Of a stretch of 42,277 nt of DNA, positions 32,425 to 40,413 are shown in pieces (within the stretch, counting starts at the first letter, position 1; each line of letters opens with the position of its first letter). The position numbers were made by a program, and so were the translations under genes. Under the pieces are notes generated by a model. That model saw only the letters and a list, made by a program, of their open reading frames with translations, searched no databases and was not told where the DNA came from. The stretch is from Actinomycetes bacterium (GTDB lineage Bacteria > Actinomycetota > Actinomycetes > Propionibacteriales > Nocardioidaceae), in contig JAEWXC010000066.1 in the NCBI GenBank assembly GCA_023396115.1, positions 1 to 42,277 on the forward strand, given 5' to 3'.

Positions 32425-33375
32425 TTGCGCAAGGTGATCGTGCGCCTCAGCGAGCTGCTGGCAGTGCTGCTGCTGGTCAGCTTCGGCGTGTTCACGCTGC
32501 TCTCGTTCGCCCCGGGGGACCCGGCGACCGCGGCCCTGGGCCCCGGACAGCCGCCCGAGGCGTACGCGGAGCTGCGGGAGGAGATGGGGTTGAACGACCC
32601 CCTCCTGACCCGGTACTTCGACTGGCTGGGAGGGGTCGTCCGCGGTGACTTCGGCGACTCGCTGATGCCGCCGCACACCCCGGTGTGGGACCGCATCTCC
32701 GCAGCCCTGCCGGTCAGCCTGCAGCTGGCCGCGATGGCCCTGCTCCTGGCCCTGCTGGTCTCGGTGCCGCTGGCCATGTGGGCCGCCTCGCGCGCCGGTG
32801 GCGTGGTGGACCGCGGCGTCAGCGCCCTGAACTTCGGGATGCTGTCGGTCCCGTCGTTCCTCTCCGCGCTGCTGCTGGTCATCGTGTTCGTCAACAAGCT
32901 GGGCTGGTTCCCGCGGACCGGGTTCACCCGGCTCAGTGAGTCGGTGACCGGCAACCTGCACTCGATGCTGCTGCCGGTGGTCGCGATCTCCCTGGTCGAG
33001 ATCGCCTACTTCACCCGGGTGCTGCGCAACGACATGGTGATCACGCTGCAGGAGGACTACGTGCTGGCGGCTCGTGCCCGCGGCATGAAGAACTGGCGGA
33101 TCCTGTTCGTCGACGCCTTGCGGCCCTCGTCGTTCTCGCTGGTCACCCTGCTCGGGCTGAGCCTGGGCACCCTGATCGGCAGCACCGTCATCGTCGAGTC
33201 GATCTTCAACCTGCCCGGGATGGGCCGGATGCTGGTCGAGGCGGTGAGCCAGGGCGACTTCCCGATCGTCCAGGGCGCGGTGCTGATGATCGCCGTCATC
33301 TACGTCGTCGCGAACGCGCTGATCGACGTCGTCTACGAGCTGCTCGACCCGAGGACCCGCCGTGCGACTTCCTGA
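32425..33375 (+). CDS. ABC transporter permease, DppB/OppB family
   Basis: Inner-membrane permease of 316 aa for a peptide/nickel-class importer. An N-terminal segment (LLAVLLLVSFGVFTLLSFAPGDPA) is followed by the long outer loop with LREEMGLNDPLLTRYFDWLGG and by five further segments. The EAA-loop region DYVLAARARGMKNWRILFVDALRPS contacts the ATPases. Family motif GDFGDS and NLPGMGRM are present. The TTG at 32425 is chosen because GGAG lies 7 nt upstream at 32414-32417; GTG 32434 is a weaker choice. First gene of a run of seven or more genes with tiny gaps or overlaps. Confidence 0.88.
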   Translation: MRKVIVRLSELLAVLLLVSFGVFTLLSFAPGDPATAALGPGQPPEAYAELREEMGLNDPLLTRYFDWLGGVVRGDFGDSLMPPHTPVWDRISAALPVSLQLAAMALLLALLVSVPLAMWAASRAGGVVDRGVSALNFGMLSVPSFLSALLLVIVFVNKLGWFPRTGFTRLSESVTGNLHSMLLPVVAISLVEIAYFTRVLRNDMVITLQEDYVLAARARGMKNWRILFVDALRPSSFSLVTLLGLSLGTLIGSTVIVESIFNLPGMGRMLVEAVSQGDFPIVQGAVLMIAVIYVVANALIDVVYELLDPRTRRATS

Positions 33376-34405
33376 CTCCCAGACGCTCGCCGGGACCAAG
33401 GTCCCGCGCCGCTCGATGTTCCTGCGCGCCGGTCTGCTGGCGCTGGCCGGTGTGGTCTGCCTGGGCCTGGCGTTCGCCGGGGTGCTGGTCACCCTGGTCA
33501 ACCTGGTCCTGGGTGTGGCCGGTCTGGTCCTGCTCTACATCGCCCTGCACCGCTGCCTGTGGGCCTGGCGCCGCCGCAAGGTCGACCTGATGGTGGTCCT
33601 GGCCGCCACCTGGCTGACCGTGCTGGTACTGGCCGCCCTGTTCGCGCCGCTGCTGCCGCTGGGCGAGCACGAGGACCTGGTGAAGGCCTACGACGTGGAC
33701 ACCTTCATCCCGCCGTTCACCTTCATCGACCACTACCTGGGCACCAACTCCAACGGCCTGGACCTGCTGGCACGGGCGATCTACGGCGCCCGGGTCTCGC
33801 TGGTCATCGCGTTCGTCGCGGTCACCGTCGGCACTCTGGTCGGTGGCGCGATCGGTGTCTTCGCCGGCTACTACCGCAAGGGCGTGGACCGGGTCGTCGG
33901 CATCGGGACCAACACCCTGCTGGCCACCCCGCCGCTGATCCTGCTGATCGCCCTGGCCGCGGTCCTGGACCCCAGCGTCCGCAACATCGCGCTGTCGCTG
34001 TCGCTGCTGACCATCCCCACGATGGTCCGGATGGCCCGCGCCAACACGATCGCCTACAGCCAGCGGGAGTTCGTCACCGCGGCCCGGGCCCTGGGCGCGA
34101 CCCGGCTGCGCGTCATGTGGCGCGAGCTGGTGCCCAACGTGCTGCTGCCGCTGATGTCGATGGCCGTGGTCCTGGCCTCCGGCCTGATCGTCGCCGAGGC
34201 GAGCCTGTCGTTCCTGGGTCTCGGGCTGGAGCAGCCCACCGCCACCTGGGGCAACATGATCGCCGAGCCCGACAACGACACGTTGGTCCAGCACCCGTAC
34301 CTGGTGCTGGTGCCCGGAGCCTTCCTGTTCCTGACCGTCTTCTCCCTCAACCTGCTCGGTGAGCGCGCGCAGAAGCGCTGGGACACGAGGAGTGCCAAGC
34401 TGTGA
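33362..34405 (+). CDS. ABC transporter permease, DppC/OppC family, with extended N-terminus
   Basis: Second permease, 347 aa. The standard DppC core starts around residue 72 (DLMVVLAATWLTVLVLAALFAPLLPLG) and includes HYLGTNSNGLDLLARAIYGARVSL and the EAA loop REFVTAARALGATRLRVMWRELVPN. Ahead of it are about 70 extra residues with two more hydrophobic segments (about 20-37 and 41-62), which most DppC proteins lack. The GTG at 33362 lies inside the end of the DppB gene (14-nt overlap). The extra part is in good codon usage and so looks real. It pairs with the upstream permease to form the channel. Confidence 0.88.
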   Translation: MRLPDSQTLAGTKVPRRSMFLRAGLLALAGVVCLGLAFAGVLVTLVNLVLGVAGLVLLYIALHRCLWAWRRRKVDLMVVLAATWLTVLVLAALFAPLLPLGEHEDLVKAYDVDTFIPPFTFIDHYLGTNSNGLDLLARAIYGARVSLVIAFVAVTVGTLVGGAIGVFAGYYRKGVDRVVGIGTNTLLATPPLILLIALAAVLDPSVRNIALSLSLLTIPTMVRMARANTIAYSQREFVTAARALGATRLRVMWRELVPNVLLPLMSMAVVLASGLIVAEASLSFLGLGLEQPTATWGNMIAEPDNDTLVQHPYLVLVPGAFLFLTVFSLNLLGERAQKRWDTRSAKL

Positions 34406-35493
34406 CCACCACCCTGAACGCGCCCGTGGGCGAGGCTGCGGCACCGGGCACCCCGGTCCTGCAGATCTCCGACCTGCGCACCACCTTCCACACCCCACGG
34501 GGCCCGGTCCGGGCCGTGGACGGGGTCTCCCTGGAGCTGCACGCCGGCCAGACCCTGGGTCTGGTCGGGGAGTCCGGCTCCGGCAAGTCCGTGCTGGGCC
34601 GGACCCTGATGGGCCTGGTCTCCAACGGTCCGACCACCGAGGTCGCCGGCACCGTCCGGGTCAACGGCCAGGACGTGCACGAGCTGACCGCCGCCCAGCG
34701 GCGGGAGCTGTGGGGACCGCAGGTCGCGATGGTCTTCCAGGACCCGATGACCTCGCTGAACCCGACCCGGCGGATCGGGGCGATGCTCGCCGAGCCGCTG
34801 CGGATGCACCTGGGCATGAACCGGGCCGAGGCCAAGGAGCGCAGCATCGAGCTGCTCACCCTGGTCGGCATCCCCGAGCCGGCCCGACGGATCCGGCAGT
34901 TCCCGCACGAGCTGTCCGGTGGCATGCGGCAGCGGGTGATGATCGCGCTGGCGCTGTCGTGCAACCCGCGGCTGCTGATCGCCGACGAGCCGACCACCGC
35001 CCTCGACGTCACCGTGCAGAAGCAGATCCTGGACCTGCTGGCCCGGTTGGCCACCGAGCTGCAGATGGCCACCATCCTGGTCAGCCACGACCTGGGCGTG
35101 GTCCGCGGTCGTACCGACCGGGTCGCGGTCATGTACGGCGGCCGGGTCGTCGAGAGCGGCACCACCTCGGAGCTGTTCGCGGCACCGAGCCACCCCTACA
35201 CCGAGGGCCTGATCGGCTCCACCCCAGCGCTGGACGCGGCCCCGCACACGCGGCTGCGCACCATCGAGGGTCACCCGCCGGACATGGCGCTGGCGCTGCC
35301 CGGCTGCCGGTTCGCGCCGCGCTGCGGCCGCGCGGTCGAGCAGTGCTCGGTCGAGTTCCCGCCGCTGCTGACGATCGGCTCGCCCGACGTGGAGCTGCCG
35401 CACCGCGTGGCCTGCTACCGCCCGCTCACCGGGGACCCCGCGGGCACCCCCACCGACACGCCCGACGGCGACACCGCACGAGGAGAAGCCTGA
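34402..35493 (+). CDS. ABC transporter ATP-binding protein, DppD/OppD family
   Basis: ATPase of 363 aa. Walker A GESGSGKS (56-63), Q-loop VFQDPMTSLNP, signature LSGGMRQRV and Walker B LLIADEPTTALD are intact, followed by the H-loop (SHDLG). The C-terminal oligopeptide-transporter domain carries four cysteines (GCRFAPRCGRAVEQC and later VACY), a pattern linked to iron-sulfur binding in some DppD proteins. The start GTG 34402 overlaps the DppC stop (GTGA). It powers uptake together with the DppF-type ATPase that follows. Confidence 0.92.
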   Translation: MTTTLNAPVGEAAAPGTPVLQISDLRTTFHTPRGPVRAVDGVSLELHAGQTLGLVGESGSGKSVLGRTLMGLVSNGPTTEVAGTVRVNGQDVHELTAAQRRELWGPQVAMVFQDPMTSLNPTRRIGAMLAEPLRMHLGMNRAEAKERSIELLTLVGIPEPARRIRQFPHELSGGMRQRVMIALALSCNPRLLIADEPTTALDVTVQKQILDLLARLATELQMATILVSHDLGVVRGRTDRVAVMYGGRVVESGTTSELFAAPSHPYTEGLIGSTPALDAAPHTRLRTIEGHPPDMALALPGCRFAPRCGRAVEQCSVEFPPLLTIGSPDVELPHRVACYRPLTGDPAGTPTDTPDGDTARGEA

Positions 35494-36533
35494 TGGCCGG
35501 TAGTGGAACCGCGCACCTGCGCACCGACGCCGAGCGCGTGCTGACCGTCCGCGACCTGGTCGTGGAGTTCCCGGCCGGGCGCAAGCAGAAGGTGCACGCC
35601 GTCTCCGGCCTGGACTTCGACCTGCTGCCCGGCGAGACCCTGGGCATCCTGGGCGAGTCCGGCTGCGGCAAGTCCAGCGCGGCGAAGGCGATCATGCAGC
35701 TGCCGCGGCCCACCTCGGGCTCGGTGGTCTTCCGCAACCGTGAGCTGGTCGAGCTGCGCGAGTCCGAGCTGCGCCGTGCGCGGGCCCGGATCCAGATGAT
35801 CTTCCAGGACCCGATCTCGTCGCTGAACCCGCGCCGCCGGGTCCGGGACCTGGTCGCCGAGGGCCTGAGCATCTGGGGCTACGACGGCAAGAACAAGGAC
35901 CAGCTGGTCCGGGACACCATCTCGGCCGTGGGGCTGGACCCGGACGTGGTCTGGGACCGCCGCTCCTACGAGCTGTCGGGTGGTCAGTGCCAGCGGATCT
36001 CGATCGCCCGGGCGCTGCTGATGAACCCCGAGGTGCTGGTCTGCGACGAGCCGGTCTCGGCGCTCGACGTCTCGGTCCAGGCGCAGATCCTCAACGTGCT
36101 CGAGGACGCCAAGGCCAAGTACGGCCTGTCGATGATCTTCATCGCCCACGACGTCAGCGTGGTCAAATCGATCTCCGACCGCGTGATGGTGCTGTACCTG
36201 GGGAAGCCGTGCGAGGTCATCGACTCCGCCGACCTGGACACCGCGGCCCTGCACCCCTACACGCAGCTGCTGCTCTCCTCGATCCCCGAGGCCACCCCGG
36301 TCCTGGACTCCGAGGACGAGGCCGTGCACGCCGAGAAGGGGATCGCCGAGCTGCCCTCGCCGCTCGCACCGCCCTCGGGCTGCCGGTTCCGCACCCGCTG
36401 CCCGCTGGCCACCGAGAAGTGTGCCGCCGAGGAGCCGGAGATGCGCCAGGTCCGCCCGGGCCAGTTCATCGCCTGCCACCACGTGGAGCCGCCGGAGCAC
36501 GCCACCGACAGTTCCGCGACCCCGTCCGCCTGA
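35493..36533 (+). CDS. ABC transporter ATP-binding protein, DppF/OppF family
   Basis: ATPase of 346 aa. Walker A GESGCGKSS (about 54-62), Q-loop IFQDPISSLNP, signature LSGGQCQRI (with an unusual C in place of R/Q) and Walker B VLVCDEPVSALD are present. The C-terminal domain has the GCRFRTRC and later Cys residues of this family. The ATG at 35493 shares one base with the DppD stop (TGATG), and GAGGAGAAG precedes it. The amidase genes follow after a hairpin. Subunit order B-C-D-F is standard, but the binding protein is encoded separately on the other strand at 40414. Confidence 0.92.
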   Translation: MAGSGTAHLRTDAERVLTVRDLVVEFPAGRKQKVHAVSGLDFDLLPGETLGILGESGCGKSSAAKAIMQLPRPTSGSVVFRNRELVELRESELRRARARIQMIFQDPISSLNPRRRVRDLVAEGLSIWGYDGKNKDQLVRDTISAVGLDPDVVWDRRSYELSGGQCQRISIARALLMNPEVLVCDEPVSALDVSVQAQILNVLEDAKAKYGLSMIFIAHDVSVVKSISDRVMVLYLGKPCEVIDSADLDTAALHPYTQLLLSSIPEATPVLDSEDEAVHAEKGIAELPSPLAPPSGCRFRTRCPLATEKCAAEEPEMRQVRPGQFIACHHVEPPEHATDSSATPSA

Positions 36534-36537
36534 CCCG

Positions 36538-36556
36538 CCCGACCGGAGCGGTCGGG
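36538..36556 (+). terminator. Intercistronic hairpin between transporter and amidase genes
   Basis: CCCGACCG-GAG-CGGTCGGG is a tight 8-bp stem 4 nt after the DppF-type stop. Without a T-tract it more likely sets relative expression or mRNA stability than ends transcription. Confidence 0.45.
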
Positions 36557-36602
36557 CCACCAGATCACGCCCGCGAACGGTCAGCTTCCTGAGGAGCACC
36601 CC

Positions 36603-38009
36603 GTGACCCACCGTGACGCACTCGACCTGGCCGAGGCCATCCGCACCGGCGAGACCAGCGCCGCCGAGCAGGTCGAGGCCGCCATCGAGCGGATCGAGCA
36701 GCGCAACCCCGCGCTCAACGCCGTCGTGGCGACCCGGTACGACGAGGCCCGGGCCGAGGTCGAGGCCGGGCTGCCCGAGGGCCCGCTGACCGGGGTGCCG
36801 TTCCTGGTCAAGAACCTGGGCGCCGACGTGGCCGGGATCCCCAGCACCGGCGGCAGCCGGCTCTTCGCCGACGTGGTGCCCGAGACCGACTCCGAGCTGG
36901 TGCGCCGCTACAAGGCCGCCGGGCTGGTGGTGCTGGGCGTGACCAACACCCCCGAGCTCGGGTTCAACGGCTCCACCGAGCCGGCGCTGTTCGGTCCGGC
37001 CCGCAACCCGTGGAACACCGATCTGTCCACCGGCGGCTCCTCGGGCGGCTCCGGTGCGGCGGTGGCGGCCGGCATGGTCACCGTGGCGCATGGCAACGAC
37101 GGCGGCGGGTCGATCCGCATCCCGGCCGCCGCCAACGGCCTGTTCGGGCTCAAGCCCAGCCGCGGCCGGGTCACCTCGCACCCGGACCCCTCGACCCTGT
37201 CGGGCCCGGTCTCGATCAACCACGTGCTGTCCACCACGGTCCGGGAGAGCGCGCTGCTGCTCGACGTCAGCCACGGCGTCATGCCGGGGGAGTCCTACGC
37301 CGCCCCGACCCCGACCGGCACCTTCCTCGACGCCACCCTGCGCGAGCCCGGGTCGCTGCGGATCGGCCTGATGACCGAGCTGGTCAACGGCCCCGAGAAC
37401 GACCCGCAGGTGCTGGCCGCCGCCCGCGCCGCGGCCGAGCTGCTGACCCGTCTGGGTCACGACGTCGTCGAGGTCGCCACCCCGTGGGACAGCGGCGAGA
37501 TCGCGGTCGCCCAGTCGCTGGGCATGGGCCCGGAGCTGGTCGTGGCCGTCGACGAGTGGACCGCCGCCCGCGGTCAGGAGCTGCAGCCGGGCGAGCTGGA
37601 GCCGTTCACCGAGTTCCTGCTCGCCCAGTATCGACAGCTGACCGGTGCCCAGGTCACCTCCGGGCTGCGCCAGATGCAGGCCCTGGGCTGGCAGGTCGGG
37701 CAGGCGTTCACCGAGGTCGACGTGCTGCTCTCGCCGACCATGTGCGTGCCCACGCTCGAGCTGGGCGTCCTGGACACCAACAGCGTCGAGGCGCTGTACA
37801 CCAAGGGCCTGCTGGTCTCGGGCTGGACCGGACCGTTCAACGTCACCGGGATGCCGGCCGCCTCGATCCCCTTCGGGCACGACGAGCGGGGGATGCCGCT
37901 GGGCGTGCAGATCGCCGCCGACCTGGGCCGCGAGGAGCTGCTGCTCTCGCTCGCCGCCCAGCTGGAGCAGGCAGCCCCCTGGCAGCACCACGCCCCCGCC
38001 TACTCCTGA
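36603..38009 (+). CDS. Amidase signature family hydrolase, NylA-like (first copy)
   Basis: Amidase of 468 aa with the Ser-cisSer-Lys triad readable as Lys70 (FLVKN), Ser146 (GGSSGG) and Ser170 (HGNDGGGSIRIPA). The stretches RNPALNAVV, TNTPELG, STEPALFGPARNPWN, VAHGNDGGGS and GLKPSRGR resemble 6-aminohexanoate cyclic dimer hydrolase NylA; such enzymes open cyclic or linear amides. GAGGAG precedes the GTG start at 36603. The next gene is a close paralogue. Position behind a peptide-type ABC importer suggests hydrolysis of the imported amide or peptide in the cytosol. The true substrate is unknown. Confidence 0.88.
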   Translation: MTHRDALDLAEAIRTGETSAAEQVEAAIERIEQRNPALNAVVATRYDEARAEVEAGLPEGPLTGVPFLVKNLGADVAGIPSTGGSRLFADVVPETDSELVRRYKAAGLVVLGVTNTPELGFNGSTEPALFGPARNPWNTDLSTGGSSGGSGAAVAAGMVTVAHGNDGGGSIRIPAAANGLFGLKPSRGRVTSHPDPSTLSGPVSINHVLSTTVRESALLLDVSHGVMPGESYAAPTPTGTFLDATLREPGSLRIGLMTELVNGPENDPQVLAAARAAAELLTRLGHDVVEVATPWDSGEIAVAQSLGMGPELVVAVDEWTAARGQELQPGELEPFTEFLLAQYRQLTGAQVTSGLRQMQALGWQVGQAFTEVDVLLSPTMCVPTLELGVLDTNSVEALYTKGLLVSGWTGPFNVTGMPAASIPFGHDERGMPLGVQIAADLGREELLLSLAAQLEQAAPWQHHAPAYS

Positions 38010-38037
38010 CCACCACCCCTGCTGCGAAAGGCACCCG

Positions 38038-39459
38038 ATGAGCCAGCACACCCCCCACGCCGACGCGATCAGCCTGGCCGAGCAGGTCCGCTCCGGCGAG
38101 ACCACTGCCGCCGCCGAGCTCGAGTCCGCGATCGAGCGCATCGAGAAGCGCAACCCCGAGCTGAACGCGGTCGTCACGACCCGCTACGACGAGGCCCGCG
38201 CCGAGGTCGAGGCCGGTCTCCCCGAGGGCCCGCTGACCGGGGTGCCGTTCCTGGTCAAGGACCTGGGTGTCAGCGTCGCCGGGGTCCGCAACACCCGCGG
38301 CTCGCGGCTGTGGGCCGAGAAGATCGGCACGGTCGACTCCGAGATCATCCGGCGCTACAAGGCCGCCGGTCTGGTGCTGCTGGGGCTGACCAACACCCCC
38401 GAGCTCGGCAAGAACGCCTCCACCGAGCCGGCGCTGTTCGGCCCCACCCACAACCCGTACAAGTTGGGCTGGTCCTCCGGTGGCTCCTCGGGCGGGTCGT
38501 CGACCGCGGTCGCCGCCGGCATGGTGCGGATCGCGCACGGCAACGACGGGGGCGGCTCGGTCCGGATCCCGGCGGCCTGCACCGGCCTGTACGGCCTCAA
38601 GCCCAGCCGGGGACGACACTCGCTGGCCCCCGACCACCACGCGCTGTCCAACCCCACCTCGGTGGCGCATGCGCTGACCACCACCGTGCGCGACTCGGCG
38701 CTGCTGCTCGACGTCATCTCCGGTGGCGTCAAGGGCGAGCCGTTCGGGGTCCGCCAGCCGGCCACCAGCTTCCTCGACGCCGCGAGCCGCGAGCCCGGCA
38801 GCCTGCGCATCGGCGTGGTCACCGACGCGCCCGGCGGGATCGGGACCGACCCGGAGGCCGTCGCCGGGGTGCGCCGCGTCGCCGACCTGCTCGCCTCCCT
38901 GGGGCACCAGGTCTCCGACACCGCCGCCACCTGGGACACCACCGACGTGGCCGTCAACTCCGCCAAGCTGATGGGCGCCAACCTGGTCGGCGCGGTCGAC
39001 AAGCGGCTGGCCGAGCTGGACCGGCCGCTGGCTGACGACGACCTCGAGCCGTTCACCCGGATGATGCTCGACCACTACCGCGAGATGAAGGCCTCCGAGC
39101 TGGAGAGCGCGCTGCGCCGGGCCGTGGGGATCGGCTTCGAGGTCGGCACCGCGTTCGAGGAGTTCGACGTGCTGCTCACCCCGACGATGGCCCAGCCGGC
39201 TCCCCAGCACGGCTTCTTGGACACCAACAGCTGGGAGACGATGTTCGAGCACGGCGCCACCTACTCGGCGTGGACCAGCGTCTTCAACGTCACCGGCATG
39301 CCGGCCGCCAGCCTCCCGCTGGGTGCGTTCTCCTCCGGGCTCCCGATGGGCATCCAGCTGGTGGGCGACCTGGGTGACGAGGAGAAGCTGATCAGCCTCT
39401 CCGCGCAGCTCGAGCGCGAGGTCGGCTGGCGCCAGTACGCCCCCGGCTACGACGTGTGA
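38038..39459 (+). CDS. Amidase signature family hydrolase, NylA-like (second copy)
   Basis: Amidase of 473 aa, paralogous to the preceding gene: both contain LPEGPLTGVPFLVK, TNTPELG and GLKPSRGR blocks. The triad is Lys74, Ser150 (SGGSSGG) and Ser174 (GNDGGGSVRIPA), the serines at the same positions I recall for NylA. The pair differ most in the middle (about 200-300), where substrates bind in this family, so the copies probably differ in specificity. ATG 38038 follows the first copy by 28 nt with GAAAGG upstream. Its stop overlaps the TauE/SafE start (GTGA). Confidence 0.88.
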   Translation: MSQHTPHADAISLAEQVRSGETTAAAELESAIERIEKRNPELNAVVTTRYDEARAEVEAGLPEGPLTGVPFLVKDLGVSVAGVRNTRGSRLWAEKIGTVDSEIIRRYKAAGLVLLGLTNTPELGKNASTEPALFGPTHNPYKLGWSSGGSSGGSSTAVAAGMVRIAHGNDGGGSVRIPAACTGLYGLKPSRGRHSLAPDHHALSNPTSVAHALTTTVRDSALLLDVISGGVKGEPFGVRQPATSFLDAASREPGSLRIGVVTDAPGGIGTDPEAVAGVRRVADLLASLGHQVSDTAATWDTTDVAVNSAKLMGANLVGAVDKRLAELDRPLADDDLEPFTRMMLDHYREMKASELESALRRAVGIGFEVGTAFEEFDVLLTPTMAQPAPQHGFLDTNSWETMFEHGATYSAWTSVFNVTGMPAASLPLGAFSSGLPMGIQLVGDLGDEEKLISLSAQLEREVGWRQYAPGYDV

Positions 39460-40187
39460 GCGACCCGCTCGTCCTGATCGGTGTCGGCCTGGCGGTCTTC
39501 GTCCTGGCCGGCATCGCCCAGTCGGTCTCCGGGATCGGTGCCGCCCTGGTGTCGGTGCCCCTGGTGACCCTGGTCGTCGACCCCGTCTCCGGGGTCGTCG
39601 CGGCCACCGCGGTCTCGTTGTTCATGGCCGGTCAGGCCTCGGTGCGCGAACGTGACCACGTGGACCGACCCGCCGCCGGCCGGCTGCTGCTGGCCGGCAC
39701 CCTGGGCATGCCCGTGGGTCTGTGGCTGCTGGTCGCCCTGCCCGAGACCGCGCTGACGGTCCTGATGGCCGTCACCGTCGCGGTGGCGCTGGTGCTGGTG
39801 GGCGGTCGGGTCCGGGTCGGTGGCGGTGCCGTCACCACCTGGTTCTGCGGGGCGCTGAGCGGCACGCTGCTCACCTCGACCGCGATGAACGGTCCGCCGC
39901 TGGTGCTGGCGCTGCACAACCTGGGTCTGCCACCGCGGAAGTTCCGGGCCACCGTGCAGGTGGTCTTCGCCGGCCACGACCTGCTGGCCGTCGCCGGCTT
40001 CCTGGTGGTGGGCCAGTTCTCGCCGGCCGCGTTCTGGCTCACCGTCGGGGGAGTGGTCGGCAGCACCGCCGGCTGGGCCCTGGGCGACCGCCTCTTCCAC
40101 CGGCTCTCCCTGGAGCTGTTCCGCCGGGTCCTCCTGGCCGGCCTCTCGGCCTCCGCCCTGACCCTGCTCGCCTCCGCCCTCCTCTGA
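39456..40187 (+). CDS. TauE/SafE family sulfite/organosulfonate-type permease
   Basis: Membrane protein of 243 aa with about seven or eight hydrophobic segments. The N-terminal repeat GIAQSVSGIGAALVSVPLV and the second half (WFCGALSGTLLTSTAMNGPP) form the internal repeat of TauE/SafE proteins. Family members export or import small anions such as sulfite, sulfoacetate or other carboxylates. Coupled to the second amidase by the GTGA overlap, so it belongs to the transporter-amidase operon; export of an amidase product is a possibility. Repeat array 3 begins 23 nt downstream. Confidence 0.85.
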   Translation: MSDPLVLIGVGLAVFVLAGIAQSVSGIGAALVSVPLVTLVVDPVSGVVAATAVSLFMAGQASVRERDHVDRPAAGRLLLAGTLGMPVGLWLLVALPETALTVLMAVTVAVALVLVGGRVRVGGGAVTTWFCGALSGTLLTSTAMNGPPLVLALHNLGLPPRKFRATVQVVFAGHDLLAVAGFLVVGQFSPAAFWLTVGGVVGSTAGWALGDRLFHRLSLELFRRVLLAGLSASALTLLASALL

Positions 40188-40210
40188 CCCACCCCGGGCC
40201 GCCCGTCCGC

Positions 40211-40330
40211 ACGCCGACCGGGCACAAACGCGACGCCGACCGGGCACTTGTGCGGCCCCGACTGACGCCGACCTCCCCCCTTCCGCGACGCCGACCGGGC
40301 ACTTCCGCGACGCCGACCTGGGCACCTACG
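40211..40330. repeat. Array 3 of intergenic repeat family
   Basis: Five copies of the array 1 unit in the same orientation, begun by ACGCCGACCGGGCA or ACGCCGACC variants at about 40211, 40233, 40265, 40288 and 40310; the third is diverged and is preceded by a 10-nt insertion. The array sits between the TauE/SafE stop and the terminator hairpin at 40351. Confidence 0.8.
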
Positions 40331-40350
40331 TGGCGCCCCCGGGGAACGGC

Positions 40351-40382
40351 ACGAGGCCCCCGGGCGAACCCGGGGGCCTCGT
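40351..40382. terminator. Strong terminator between convergent operons
   Basis: ACGAGGCCCCCGGG pairs perfectly with CCCGGGGGCCTCGT (14 bp) around the loop CGAA. It lies between the transporter-amidase operon and the convergent binding-protein gene and can serve both. Confidence 0.75.
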
Positions 40383-40413
40383 GGTGGGGGCCGGTGCGTC
40401 GGCCCGGCTCAGA

